A DNA stretch of 9,816 bases from Cryomorphaceae bacterium (lineage in GTDB: Bacteria > Bacteroidota > Bacteroidia > Flavobacteriales > Crocinitomicaceae): the NCBI GenBank assembly GCA_002683585.1, contig NYTQ01000108.1, positions 1 through 9,816 on the forward strand, read 5' to 3'. This document shows, one piece after another, positions 1-6,294 of the stretch. The number at the start of each line of letters is the position of its first letter. The stretch's first letter is position 1. Position numbers and translations under genes: made by a program. Under the pieces are notes generated by a model. It was not told the DNA's origin. It made no database searches and saw only the letters and a list, made by a program, of their open reading frames with translations.

Positions 1-1353
1 TTAGTAAAGCCTGATGCCAGTGCCTCGGCCAGCGCGAGCATGAATCATGCTGAAATCGCGGTAGACAAGATAACCAAGAGCGTCATTCATGTGATCATAC
101 CCCGCATCTTTATCAGGGTCGCCTGCTTCTGTGTACGACTGAAGCTCTAAACATTCAATCGTTCGTTTGCACCATGGCGCGACTTGAAGCCTTACTTCGG
201 CTTTCCCATTTTCCAACAAAGCTTGTACAGAAGCCACCCTATCGCGGACGGGAGGATTAGCCCTTGGTGATTGATTACTGAACCCATAAGACTCCAAGAT
301 CTGAATGTCCGTGCGTGAAGCATTTGTACTTCGGTTGCCGCCAGATGCATCAGGGTAGACGTAAACCTGGCGCCCATCAGCGCGGCGTTGTATTTCTTGT
401 GCCATAGCATCAGTGTCATGGGCACTTTTAATTTCATCAATTAAGTAAAGACTGTTGTTAAGGCGAACACCGATCACTGCAGACATGTTTCCGATATTGA
501 AGTCGATTCCGACACGCAACGGTTCGTTTTCATATTCTTTTTCTGGAAGAACTGAAACGTGTTTGGCACGGTCAAAACGGTCATAAACCTGACCGGTTGT
601 CAGATTGCAAAATTGGCCTTCCAGATAAGCCTTCAAAAGGCTCGGGTCGTAGTTGGCTTCGAGACGCTCAATAAAGTCTGGCGGTAAGTGTGGATTATCT
701 GCACTGCGCATCCTGATTAGCTTTCGATCAGGACGCTGCTGCGCTTCTTCTGTGCCAAACGTGTTCCACATCCAGCGGAATCCTTCAGGCGTTGATGCAG
801 CAGCAAACTGTCGAACGTTGCCAGCACGCAAGCGGCCAAGAATTTTCGGGAATGCTTTTTGTGCGATTGATGGTGTGACTGTATCAATCTCGTCAGCAAG
901 AACCCAGGCAAGGTTCAAACCAATAATTCGAGACCATGATTCAAAAGACCGGCAAAGAATTTTTGTGTCTCCACCTGGTAAATGCAATGTGTAATCCGGA
1001 AGCGGGCTTGCTCTGAACGTGTATGGGATCTCATAGCTTTCTAAAAAAGATTCAAAATCATTCATCCATATATCACGCACAAGTGGGCCTGTCGGCTCCA
1101 TCACACAACCTAAAAAGCCTTGATTTGCTATCGCAAGTAAACAACTTTTAGCGGCTAACGCTCGCGTCTTACCTGCTCCATACCCTGCTGACAATCCTAA
1201 AATTTCTGTATTCTCATCTTCTACAAAAGCAAGCTGCCCTGGATGCAAGTCTTGTTTAATTTGCGCGACTAAAGCTTTAACATCTAGCGTGCTGTCACTT
1301 TCTCCAACACGTCGCAGGATTGACCCTTTTTCGATGTGACTAAGGATCGTCAC
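1..1353 (-). CDS. terL: Phage terminase large subunit (ATPase-nuclease packaging motor)
   Basis: This is the DNA-packaging motor that pumps phage DNA into the prohead and cuts it. The 450-residue protein is complete. The N-terminal ATPase has a Walker A loop AGYGAGKT (56-63, Lys62), a Walker B strand VLADEID with Asp154 and Glu155, and a coupling motif ASTPEG (186-191). The C-terminal RNase H-like nuclease shows acidic residues in the expected order: Asp284 in GIDFN, Asp335 in YPDASG and Asp424 in DHMNDALGY. The length is normal for the family. The start is GTG at 1353-1351, which overlaps the stop of the upstream gene as GTGA; no other usable start follows until Met85. No Shine-Dalgarno site is visible, so translation is probably coupled to the small terminase gene. 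The call is firm; the packaging type (cos or pac) cannot be told. Confidence 0.96.
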   Translation of the reverse strand: MTILSHIEKGSILRRVGESDSTLDVKALVAQIKQDLHPGQLAFVEDENTEILGLSAGYGAGKTRALAAKSCLLAIANQGFLGCVMEPTGPLVRDIWMNDFESFLESYEIPYTFRASPLPDYTLHLPGGDTKILCRSFESWSRIIGLNLAWVLADEIDTVTPSIAQKAFPKILGRLRAGNVRQFAAASTPEGFRWMWNTFGTEEAQQRPDRKLIRMRSADNPHLPPDFIERLEANYDPSLLKAYLEGQFCNLTTGQVYDRFDRAKHVSVLPEKEYENEPLRVGIDFNIGNMSAVIGVRLNNSLYLIDEIKSAHDTDAMAQEIQRRADGRQVYVYPDASGGNRSTNASRTDIQILESYGFSNQSPRANPPVRDRVASVQALLENGKAEVRLQVAPWCKRTIECLELQSYTEAGDPDKDAGYDHMNDALGYLVYRDFSMIHARAGRGTGIRLY

Positions 1354-1667
1354 TGAATGACTTGTGCGATCTGTGCTGCGGTCTTAATACAGCCTAAAGC
1401 AGCATTCAGATTGTTTTGTTTACGGGCTTCTTTTTGCAGCGTTGCGAGCTGAGCAAGGATTTCTGCAGTAAAAGTCAAACGATCTGTTTCCCAGTCGGCC
1501 CGGATAAGCTCCCGTGCTTTGGCGATATACGTGTCTGTCTGCCGTTCAGCAACTTCCCATTCTTTCGCGCAATACTGCACGATCTCAGAACGTACAGCAC
1601 CGTTTGCTAAAAGACGAGCAACGCGGTTAACGCGCATGTCTACTTCAATCTTGGTTGATTTAGCCAT
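1350..1667 (-). CDS. Probable terminase small subunit
   Basis: This 105-residue protein sits directly upstream of TerL and overlaps it by four bases, the usual place for the DNA-recognition subunit of the packaging enzyme. Residues about 8-55 look like a helix-turn-helix domain (RVARLLANGAVRSEIVQYC, then a recognition-like segment with RQTDTYIAKAR). Residues 60-105 are predicted to be a long helix rich in Ala, Gln and Leu, which would suit an oligomerisation region. The ATG shares a base with the preceding stop (TAATG), which indicates coupling. The call rests mainly on position, size and helix-turn-helix appearance, not on a recognised family signature; another small DNA-binding protein is possible. 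Confidence 0.62.
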   Translation of the reverse strand: MAKSTKIEVDMRVNRVARLLANGAVRSEIVQYCAKEWEVAERQTDTYIAKARELIRADWETDRLTFTAEILAQLATLQKEARKQNNLNAALGCIKTAAQIAQVIQ

Positions 1668-2341
1668 TAGATCGGTTTCTCAATAATGAACCCTGCGAAA
1701 TCACCAAACCTGAACCATTGGTAAGGATTGCCTGGCAAGTGATCAGGAGAGATTGGCCGTTGTACACCTGCCAAGGATAATTCCTTTTGGATTATTTCAT
1801 CGGATGAAACACCTGCAGAGAATTTACCTGCAAGCGTGAGGCGGTACATGATCGTACTGATGTAACCGTCAACGGGTTCAAGCTTGTCAAAGATGATGAT
1901 GGCACCGCCTGGTTTGCACTTGTCGTACAGATGATGGAGGAATGATCGACGTTCTGATGGCTCGACAAACATCAGGCAAAGGAACAGGATTGCTAGGTCA
2001 TAACTCTTGTATGGGTAAAGCTGAGCTTTAGTGCACGCGAACTCACCTGGTGCGCGGTAAAGCGATTGCATGGCCTGTGATGGCTCAATGCCGATTAAGT
2101 GAGCGTTACGGGTAGCAAGCGTTTCTTGAATGCTGCAACCAATATTGCCCGTGCTGCAACCGATGTCGTACACCAAGCCATCTTGTGGGATGTAGTGGCG
2201 TGCTACGTGAGAGATGGCATTGGTTGCTAATTCGTACCAAGGCAACTGTTCCCGAACGTGTTGGTCAAAACCTTTGGCTACATCATTAGTTTCAAATGTC
2301 CAAGACCGTGGAACGGTCAGGTGATGCGGTGTATTGGTCAT
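1667..2341 (-). CDS. CmoA-like SAM enzyme (carboxy-SAM synthase family)
   Basis: This is a class I SAM-dependent enzyme of 224 residues. By eye it resembles bacterial CmoA, which makes carboxy-SAM from SAM and prephenate for tRNA wobble-uridine modification. Matching blocks along the length are WTF near residue 14, the LPWY turn at 33-36 (VPGY in E. coli), motif I YDIGCSTGN at 58-66 (YDLGCSLGA), FVEPSERRSFL at 125-135 (FLEPSERQALL), the PGGAIII strand at 144-150 (PGGALVL), SSDEIIQK near 179-186, and the WFRFGDFAGF end (WFQCFNFGSL). As I recall, E. coli CmoA uses Arg199 to hold the carboxylate; my ungapped alignment puts Glu187 there, so the exact reaction is uncertain. The ATG overlaps the amidotransferase stop as TGATG. 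No tRNA-modification partner (CmoB) is nearby. The genes upstream are an amidotransferase and a DNA methyltransferase, which suggests carboxy-SAM is used on DNA. A plain methyltransferase is the alternative. Confidence 0.78.
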   Translation of the reverse strand: MTNTPHHLTVPRSWTFETNDVAKGFDQHVREQLPWYELATNAISHVARHYIPQDGLVYDIGCSTGNIGCSIQETLATRNAHLIGIEPSQAMQSLYRAPGEFACTKAQLYPYKSYDLAILFLCLMFVEPSERRSFLHHLYDKCKPGGAIIIFDKLEPVDGYISTIMYRLTLAGKFSAGVSSDEIIQKELSLAGVQRPISPDHLPGNPYQWFRFGDFAGFIIEKPI

Positions 2342-3702
2342 CAGTCTTTTGGCAGGTAACCAAACTGCTTTCGCAATTGGTTGTTATAGAAAATCGTAGG
2401 GCTAGCGATCTGTTGTTGCATTTGAGATGCGATACCAGATGCGCCTTGAAAGGTGTCTTTCTGTCGCTTGACTATCCAGTCAGGAACAAGGTCTTTAGCA
2501 GCTTGCTTAAGCAGTTTTTTCCCTGGCGGTGATTCAGCCTTGTCGAGGTTGATAACGCGTTCTACTAGCTGTTGCTGCATGAAAGGTAAGCGACATTCGA
2601 CACCAGCTGCCATGAATGCTTTGTTGCAGCGAACGAAATTGCCACGGGACATTTTGGCGAGCTGTGCGTGACGGAGCTTAATGAAGTCAGAAGTAGTTTT
2701 AGCTTTTGAGGCTTGGATGCAGAAGTTGCCATAACCACCAAAGAGTTCATCTGCTGCCTCACCTGATAGACATGCTTTAAACCCTTCTGCAGCAATGCGT
2801 TGCGCTAGGGGAATACAAAGGATGGCAATTTCAATTTGCGCTTTGCTGCTGATTTCGATTGTATGAATCGCTTGGTCAATGAGATCAGGTGTCGGATCAA
2901 CCGGCACTTCGATTAACGGAACTGATAGGTCAGAGCAAAGGCGTCTAGCTGCTGTGAGATCTGGTGAATGACTGTCGAATGATGCTGTGAATGCCGTGAC
3001 GTTGCTGGATTGCTGTTTAGCTAAAGCCAGGATGAGGCTGCTATCAAGACCACCAGAAATCAAACAACAGACTGGTGCATCAGCATGCAGGCGTTGCTGT
3101 ACACCATCAGTCAGCAATGAAAGAACGTCAGTGACAGTTGTGTATTGATGGCTTGGGAGCTTGTAATGCTGAAACCATTGACCATTAGTCAAGTCGAAAC
3201 CGTAACCAGGCGGAACAGCAATTGGTTTTAGGTTGGCTGAAAATGCCTTACGTTCTGACGCGTAGAGATAACCGGTTTTTGTTTTAGCAACGTATAGAGG
3301 GATTTTGCCAAACGGGTCACGCGCTAAATAATGGTTGCCGTGCTGGTCTGAGAAAGCAATGGCGTACATGCCATCGATTGCTGAAAGGCTGTTGATGCCT
3401 TGACGGGTAAGAAGATCAGCAAATGATTCAGTGTCGCCTGTGGTTTGGAATTGATGAGGCGACTTAGCTTTGAGTTTGCTGTAGTTCCAGACTTCACCGT
3501 TGAATGACAACGTGGTGTCTTGATGGCTGAAGGGTTGCGCTGATGCGTCAGTGAGATCAACTAAGGCAAGACGTACATGACCGTGAACCATTGGGCCATG
3601 GTGCTTGATGCCTATGCCATCAGGGCCACGATGAATGATGCGATCCAGCATCTGCTGAATGACTTCAGTGGTGGTGTTGATACCACCAGCTATGCCACAC
3701 AT
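2341..3702 (-). CDS. Asparagine-synthetase-like glutamine amidotransferase
   Basis: This 453-residue protein belongs to the AsnB family. It moves ammonia from glutamine to a carboxylate activated with ATP. The N-terminal class II glutaminase has the nucleophile Cys2 (MCGIAGG), HRGPDG (24-29), Arg44, the oxyanion segment FNGE (67-70) and GDTE (89-92). The C-terminal synthetase has the PP-loop SGGLDSS (216-222), SGEAADELFGGY (313-324), GVECRLPF (367-374) and RQKDTF (413-418), all in family order. It is about 100 residues shorter than E. coli AsnB. The reading frame extends 26 codons further upstream, but the start must be at 3702 because Cys has to follow Met, and an AGGAG site lies 8 bases before it. 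It overlaps the methyltransferase gene by 13 bases and the CmoA-like gene by one. It may make free asparagine, but in this setting amidation of a carboxymethyl group on DNA is attractive. Confidence 0.93.
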   Translation of the reverse strand: MCGIAGGINTTTEVIQQMLDRIIHRGPDGIGIKHHGPMVHGHVRLALVDLTDASAQPFSHQDTTLSFNGEVWNYSKLKAKSPHQFQTTGDTESFADLLTRQGINSLSAIDGMYAIAFSDQHGNHYLARDPFGKIPLYVAKTKTGYLYASERKAFSANLKPIAVPPGYGFDLTNGQWFQHYKLPSHQYTTVTDVLSLLTDGVQQRLHADAPVCCLISGGLDSSLILALAKQQSSNVTAFTASFDSHSPDLTAARRLCSDLSVPLIEVPVDPTPDLIDQAIHTIEISSKAQIEIAILCIPLAQRIAAEGFKACLSGEAADELFGGYGNFCIQASKAKTTSDFIKLRHAQLAKMSRGNFVRCNKAFMAAGVECRLPFMQQQLVERVINLDKAESPPGKKLLKQAAKDLVPDWIVKRQKDTFQGASGIASQMQQQIASPTIFYNNQLRKQFGYLPKD

Positions 3703-4763
3703 GAAAGGATCTCCTTTTCGATAGTGGCTGCAACCTGTTTCATCATGAGCGGCGGTACTGCCCGCCCCATTCGCTCCCATCGTTTCAAAAATCCACCAGT
3801 CAAGCTGAAGTCGTCAGGGAAACTACAAAGACGTTTAACTTCAGGAATAAATAAAAACCGTGGTTGATCCCAGTGATAATGAACACAAGTAGCTGCAATA
3901 GTTGGCGAAGGTTTACGAGGATGTAGTTTGCAATTGTTAAAAAATGACGCTTTGCCTGATTCAGCTTCACAAGCAGCTGAAAAATTATTACCTGGAGTTG
4001 TTTTGGTCCATAAGCGAAATTCTTTGGTATTTTCTGAAATTATTTTAATTTCGTCTTCTGTCGGTGGGGTAATGCCTGTAATGGCTTCTTCAACAGTATA
4101 AACGTACGGGAATGGTTTGGGATGAACCGGAGCGATGTTGAGGTCATTACGTACACCAATGAAAATAGTGCGTTGCCGTCCTTGAGGAACACCGAGCCAT
4201 TTTGCATCTAAGACTTTACAAGAAACGTTATAGCCACAATGTTTTAGTTCTTGAAGGATTCGTTTGAAATAACCTTTGGCAGTACCTTTTACGAGGCCGG
4301 TAACGTTTTCAGCCACAAAAACTTTAGGTTGAACACCTTCAAGGATTCGAGCGTATTCGTAAAAAAGATCATCTACGCGTTGCGAACCATCGCTGTAGTC
4401 CTTGACTTTCCCCCAGCCTTTTTCACGGCTGCCTGCTGTTGAAAAAGCAGAGCACGGTGGCGAGCCATCAAGAATGTCTAATTCTCCTTTGGCTACACCT
4501 GCCCGTTCTAAAAGCTGCTCTGGTTGCAAATCACGGATGTCTGAAGTGTCGAGATAGCTATCAGGATGGTTGGCTTTATAAGTACGTTGTGCTTCAGGAA
4601 TAAATTCAAGAGCATAGGCAACGCGATAACCAGCCATGCGATAACCAAGGCAAGAACCGCCGCAGCCTGAAAAGGTACTTGCAACGGTGTAACCATTCCA
4701 AGGCAGGTCTTTAATTTCCTGCATCAAAGGTACACGGTATTGAGGCTTATCTATAACAGTCAA
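3690..4763 (-). CDS. Cytosine-C5 DNA methyltransferase with Arg in motif X
   Basis: This enzyme transfers a one-carbon or related group from a SAM cofactor to carbon 5 of cytosine in DNA. The 357 residues hold the family motifs in order: motif I TFSGCGGSCLGY (30-41), motif IV GSPPCSAFS with catalytic Cys104, motif VI AENVTGL (151-157, Glu152), motif VIII QGRQRTIFIG (194-203), a short target-recognition region (about 205-280), motif IX RKPSPTIAAT (283-292) and motif X GRAVPP (333-338). Motif X normally reads GNxV; here Asn is replaced by Arg334, next to the expected cofactor site. The start is TTG at 4763-4761, overlapping the ParB-like stop as TTGA. The next option is ATG at 4724, which lacks a good ribosome site but would lose no motif. 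No restriction enzyme gene is nearby, so it looks like a protective phage enzyme. Target sequence and transferred group are unknown. Confidence 0.95.
   Translation of the reverse strand: MTVIDKPQYRVPLMQEIKDLPWNGYTVASTFSGCGGSCLGYRMAGYRVAYALEFIPEAQRTYKANHPDSYLDTSDIRDLQPEQLLERAGVAKGELDILDGSPPCSAFSTAGSREKGWGKVKDYSDGSQRVDDLFYEYARILEGVQPKVFVAENVTGLVKGTAKGYFKRILQELKHCGYNVSCKVLDAKWLGVPQGRQRTIFIGVRNDLNIAPVHPKPFPYVYTVEEAITGITPPTEDEIKIISENTKEFRLWTKTTPGNNFSAACEAESGKASFFNNCKLHPRKPSPTIAATCVHYHWDQPRFLFIPEVKRLCSFPDDFSLTGGFLKRWERMGRAVPPLMMKQVAATIEKEILSCVA
3711..3718 (-). promoter_or_regulatory. Shine-Dalgarno site of the amidotransferase gene
   Basis: Read on the minus strand, AAAAGGAG lies 8 bases before the ATG at 3702-3700. 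It is one of the few clear ribosome binding sites in this window and decides the start: translation begins at the Met-Cys pair and not at the upstream Met at 3780. It lies inside the end of the methyltransferase gene. Confidence 0.8.
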
Positions 4764-5266
4764 GATGATTTACCACTCCATTCGTATCCACAAGATGGGC
4801 AGCGATGTTCGGTAGTGATGTCGTCGTCTACTTCGTCAAAATCTTGGGGTGGTTCTAATTCAGAAACAGGATCACCCGTGATGGAATTAAGGTCTTCTGG
4901 GGTAAACCAATCGTTGATGTCATGCTCTTGCGATAGCGTATGAAGCATTTCTTGATCCCATTCAGAAAGATCAGAAGTGCGGTTGTCAGCAAGAGCTAAA
5001 CCGATTTTTTGTTCTTCTGAAAGGTTAGTGCGTTTGATAGCAATGATTTCGTCACCATCAGTTTCGATGATGCGTACGTTTTGAATACCTGCTGCTTTAG
5101 CGCCGTCAACCGTTCCATTGCCAGCAAGGATACGGTTCTCTTCATCAATGACAATGCTGCGAGCAGCACCGTAACGTTGCAATGATTCTTGGATTAGCTG
5201 TGAAGACCGATCAGTTCTGCGCCGTGCATTTTTATGATCTGGCTTGAGAGACTTGATTGATGCCAA
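4760..5266 (-). CDS. ParB/sulfiredoxin-fold protein with C-terminal Cys knuckle
   Basis: This 168-residue protein has a ParB N-terminal-like domain over residues 5-105. Signs are the opening strand SIKSLKPDHKNARRRT, IVIDEENRILAGNGTVDGA (38-56) and LALADNRTSDLSEWD (90-104). This version is common in phages and mobile elements beside DNA methyltransferases, as here, where the next gene starts inside its stop codon. An acidic linker (135-150) leads to HRCPSCGYEW (154-163), which is half of a zinc ribbon with only Cys156 and Cys159. The start is TTG at 5266-5264; the frame upstream runs to a TAA at about 5320 with no ATG or GTG. No ParB helix-turn-helix domain follows, so plasmid-style partitioning is unlikely. 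It may help DNA targeting of the modification enzymes; its activity is not known. Confidence 0.84.
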   Translation of the reverse strand: MASIKSLKPDHKNARRRTDRSSQLIQESLQRYGAARSIVIDEENRILAGNGTVDGAKAAGIQNVRIIETDGDEIIAIKRTNLSEEQKIGLALADNRTSDLSEWDQEMLHTLSQEHDINDWFTPEDLNSITGDPVSELEPPQDFDEVDDDITTEHRCPSCGYEWSGKSS

Positions 5267-5298
5267 GCTAAATAAAGCTGCTTGATGGATAGCGTAGC

Positions 5299-5478
5299 TT
5301 ATGAATGCAAATGTTGATTAGCTCGTTGCCAAGCTTTCTGCATTTGATGAATTTTAGGAGTGATCAAGTGATGGCTAGTCACCCATCCTTTTTGATCTCC
5401 AAGGGTTATCTGTACTGTGCCATCGCTTAGGTTGCGGATTCTGGCTGCGGGCATAGGCAAGCTTGAGTCGTTGCTCAT
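5299..5478 (-). CDS. Small hypothetical protein, 59 residues
   Basis: I do not recognise this protein. It begins MSNDSSLPMPAARIRNL and has an alternating segment VQITLGDQKGWVTSHHL (about residues 22-38) that looks like two short strands, then a basic, probably helical tail KIHQMQKAWQRA. The composition resembles a real small folded protein and not a random frame. No ribosome site is clear at the ATG at 5478; ATG at 5454 (Met9) is another possible start. The frame begins only just upstream, after a TAA. It ends 33 bases before the TTG start of the ParB-like gene. It shares 104 bases with the 55-codon frame at 5375-5542, in the +1 frame relative to it. Confidence 0.55.
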   Translation of the reverse strand: MSNDSSLPMPAARIRNLSDGTVQITLGDQKGWVTSHHLITPKIHQMQKAWQRANQHLHS

Positions 5479-5542
5479 AGAGAAGAAAAACGTTTAGATC
5501 ATTAATACGCTGCTGCATACGCAGGGTTTCGTCAATAGCCAT
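5375..5542 (-). CDS. Small hypothetical protein, 55 residues, overlapping the 59-residue gene
   Basis: I do not recognise this protein. The first 35 residues (MAIDETLRMQQRINDLNV, then a helix-like stretch with LLYEQRLKLAYAR) look like a genuine amphipathic helix. The tail after residue 36 is rich in Arg, Trp, Pro and Lys and resembles an out-of-frame reading. The ATG at 5542 has no clear ribosome site. If both this and the 59-residue frame are real, they overlap by 104 bases. A one-base shift would join the good half of this frame to the good half of the next. Without these two small genes the stretch 5267-5595 would hold no gene. Confidence 0.42.
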   Translation of the reverse strand: MAIDETLRMQQRINDLNVFLLYEQRLKLAYARSQNPQPKRWHSTDNPWRSKRMGD

Positions 5543-5558
5543 AAGACTTTTGTTGTTG

Positions 5559-5585
5559 TAGGGGTTGGCATAAGCACAACCCCTA
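5559..5585. other. Perfect 9-bp hairpin downstream of the 178-residue gene
   Basis: TAGGGGTTG (5559-5567) is the reverse complement of CAACCCCTA (5577-5585) with a 9-base loop. It begins 10 bases after the TAG of the 178-residue gene, as a terminator would. On the minus strand it is followed by ACAACAACAAAAG and not by a T run, so a classical intrinsic terminator is not supported. It could protect the 3' end of the message or be a Rho-type or weak terminator. Confidence 0.5.
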
Positions 5586-5595
5586 TGAACGGTTA

Positions 5596-6132
5596 CTAAG
5601 AGTAAGTTGGCTGGCCTGCTTCTACTAATTTATTTCGCATGTGTTGATACATGACTGTTGCGTCAGCAGTGTAATGCAGTTCATCTAAAACTAAACGAGC
5701 GTATCCGATGAGTAGATGTCCTGCTTCTTGATGACCCCCAGGACATTTGCTAGCAAGAGCAAGAAACGTATTGATATTTGCCCTCCCTTTTAATTTAGTG
5801 CTGACTCGTCTTTCTTCAAAGTATTTAGTGTTTTCAGTTTCTAATTTTTTAATCGTGATCGCATCTATAGTTGTTCCCACTGATGTGAAATGCGGTTGCA
5901 GAATATCTGCACAAGCATCAGCAAGGAGATCGCCTTCTCGACCTTGCTTTGGTGGCCCCCATACAAGCACCTCTGTGCCGTATGTCAGCTCAGTAATCCA
6001 TTCTTGATTGAAGCAGTTACAGATGACTGTTTCACCTGCTAGCTCATGTGGGGCTTTGACTTCAAGGATTACAAGGTCTGATCGTTGTCCAGCAGGTCGC
6101 TTGTAAAAGCAAACGATTTTTTCTTTAGCCAT
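5596..6132 (-). CDS. Hypothetical protein, 178 residues
   Basis: I do not recognise this protein. It is soluble, with no signal peptide or membrane segment. Residues 1-60 alternate hydrophobic and charged residues (KIVCFYKRP, DLVILEVKAP, EVLVWGPPK) like a small beta barrel. Residues 95-120 are strongly charged (KKLETENTKYFEERR). The C-terminal third is mainly helical, with LIGYARLVLDELHYTADA. Cys38 and Cys40 (ICNCF) with Cys73 and Cys129 are too scattered for a clear metal site. The ATG at 6132 lacks a Shine-Dalgarno site; a long folded leader lies before it. Neighbours are unknown small genes, so context gives no function. Confidence 0.72.
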   Translation of the reverse strand: MAKEKIVCFYKRPAGQRSDLVILEVKAPHELAGETVICNCFNQEWITELTYGTEVLVWGPPKQGREGDLLADACADILQPHFTSVGTTIDAITIKKLETENTKYFEERRVSTKLKGRANINTFLALASKCPGGHQEAGHLLIGYARLVLDELHYTADATVMYQHMRNKLVEAGQPTYS

Positions 6133-6167
6133 GATGAAGATGACGATGAAGGTGAGTGTGAATTGGT

Positions 6168-6289
6168 GTCGGGGGCTTGATCAGTCGTAATAGGCACCAC
6201 CCAATTACGACTGCCCTGCTTTCCTCAATGCCATGAGTGTTGTATAGCTTTCAGCCTGCTGTGTGAGACCAGGCATCAGGCGCCCCGAC
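6168..6289 (-). ncRNA. Possible structured RNA or 5' leader (multi-stem junction)
   Basis: The 162-base gap between two minus-strand genes folds strongly. A closing helix pairs GTCGGGG (6168-6174) with CCCCGAC (6283-6289); two more pairs follow past a bulged G at 6282. Inside are a perfect 10-bp hairpin (6182-6191 with 6204-6213, 12-base loop), a 4-bp hairpin (6224-6227 with 6234-6237) and a 5-bp hairpin (6254-6258 with 6270-6274). The layout is a closed four-way junction. It lies just after the stop of the 82-residue gene and before the start of the 178-residue gene, so a 5' leader or processed RNA on the minus strand is most likely. I do not recognise a known RNA family. The closing helix and the 10-bp hairpin are well supported; the two short stems are weak. 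Confidence 0.4.
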
Positions 6290-6294
6290 GATGA

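Noticed and set aside
653..994. 113-codon frame on the plus strand
   Set aside because: It is fully antisense to TerL, whose motifs are intact; its composition is Ser- and Arg-rich as in shadow frames.
3703..3780. 26-codon N-terminal extension of the amidotransferase from an ATG at 3780
   Set aside because: The glutaminase needs Cys directly after the start Met, which is met at 3702, and the ribosome site is there. The extension overlaps motif X of the methyltransferase.
3577..3867. 96-codon plus-strand frame
   Set aside because: It is antisense to the amidotransferase start and methyltransferase end, both firmly assigned.
4760..5266. Plasmid-type ParB partition protein
   Set aside because: There is no ParA gene, no ParB helix-turn-helix domain and no parS-like repeat; the methyltransferase neighbour points to another role.
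5371..5430. 19-residue plus-strand frame with AGGAG at 5356-5360
   Set aside because: It is very short and antisense to better minus-strand frames; the ribosome-like site is likely chance.
6205..6276. 23-codon minus-strand frame (MPGLTQQAESYTTLMALRKA...) inside the folded gap
   Set aside because: It is too short to support, has no ribosome site and lies within paired RNA stems. A leader peptide cannot be excluded.
6168..6289. tRNA or tRNA-like gene
   Set aside because: The arm sizes, lack of a 7-bp acceptor with T-loop sequence and the 122-base length do not fit a tRNA.
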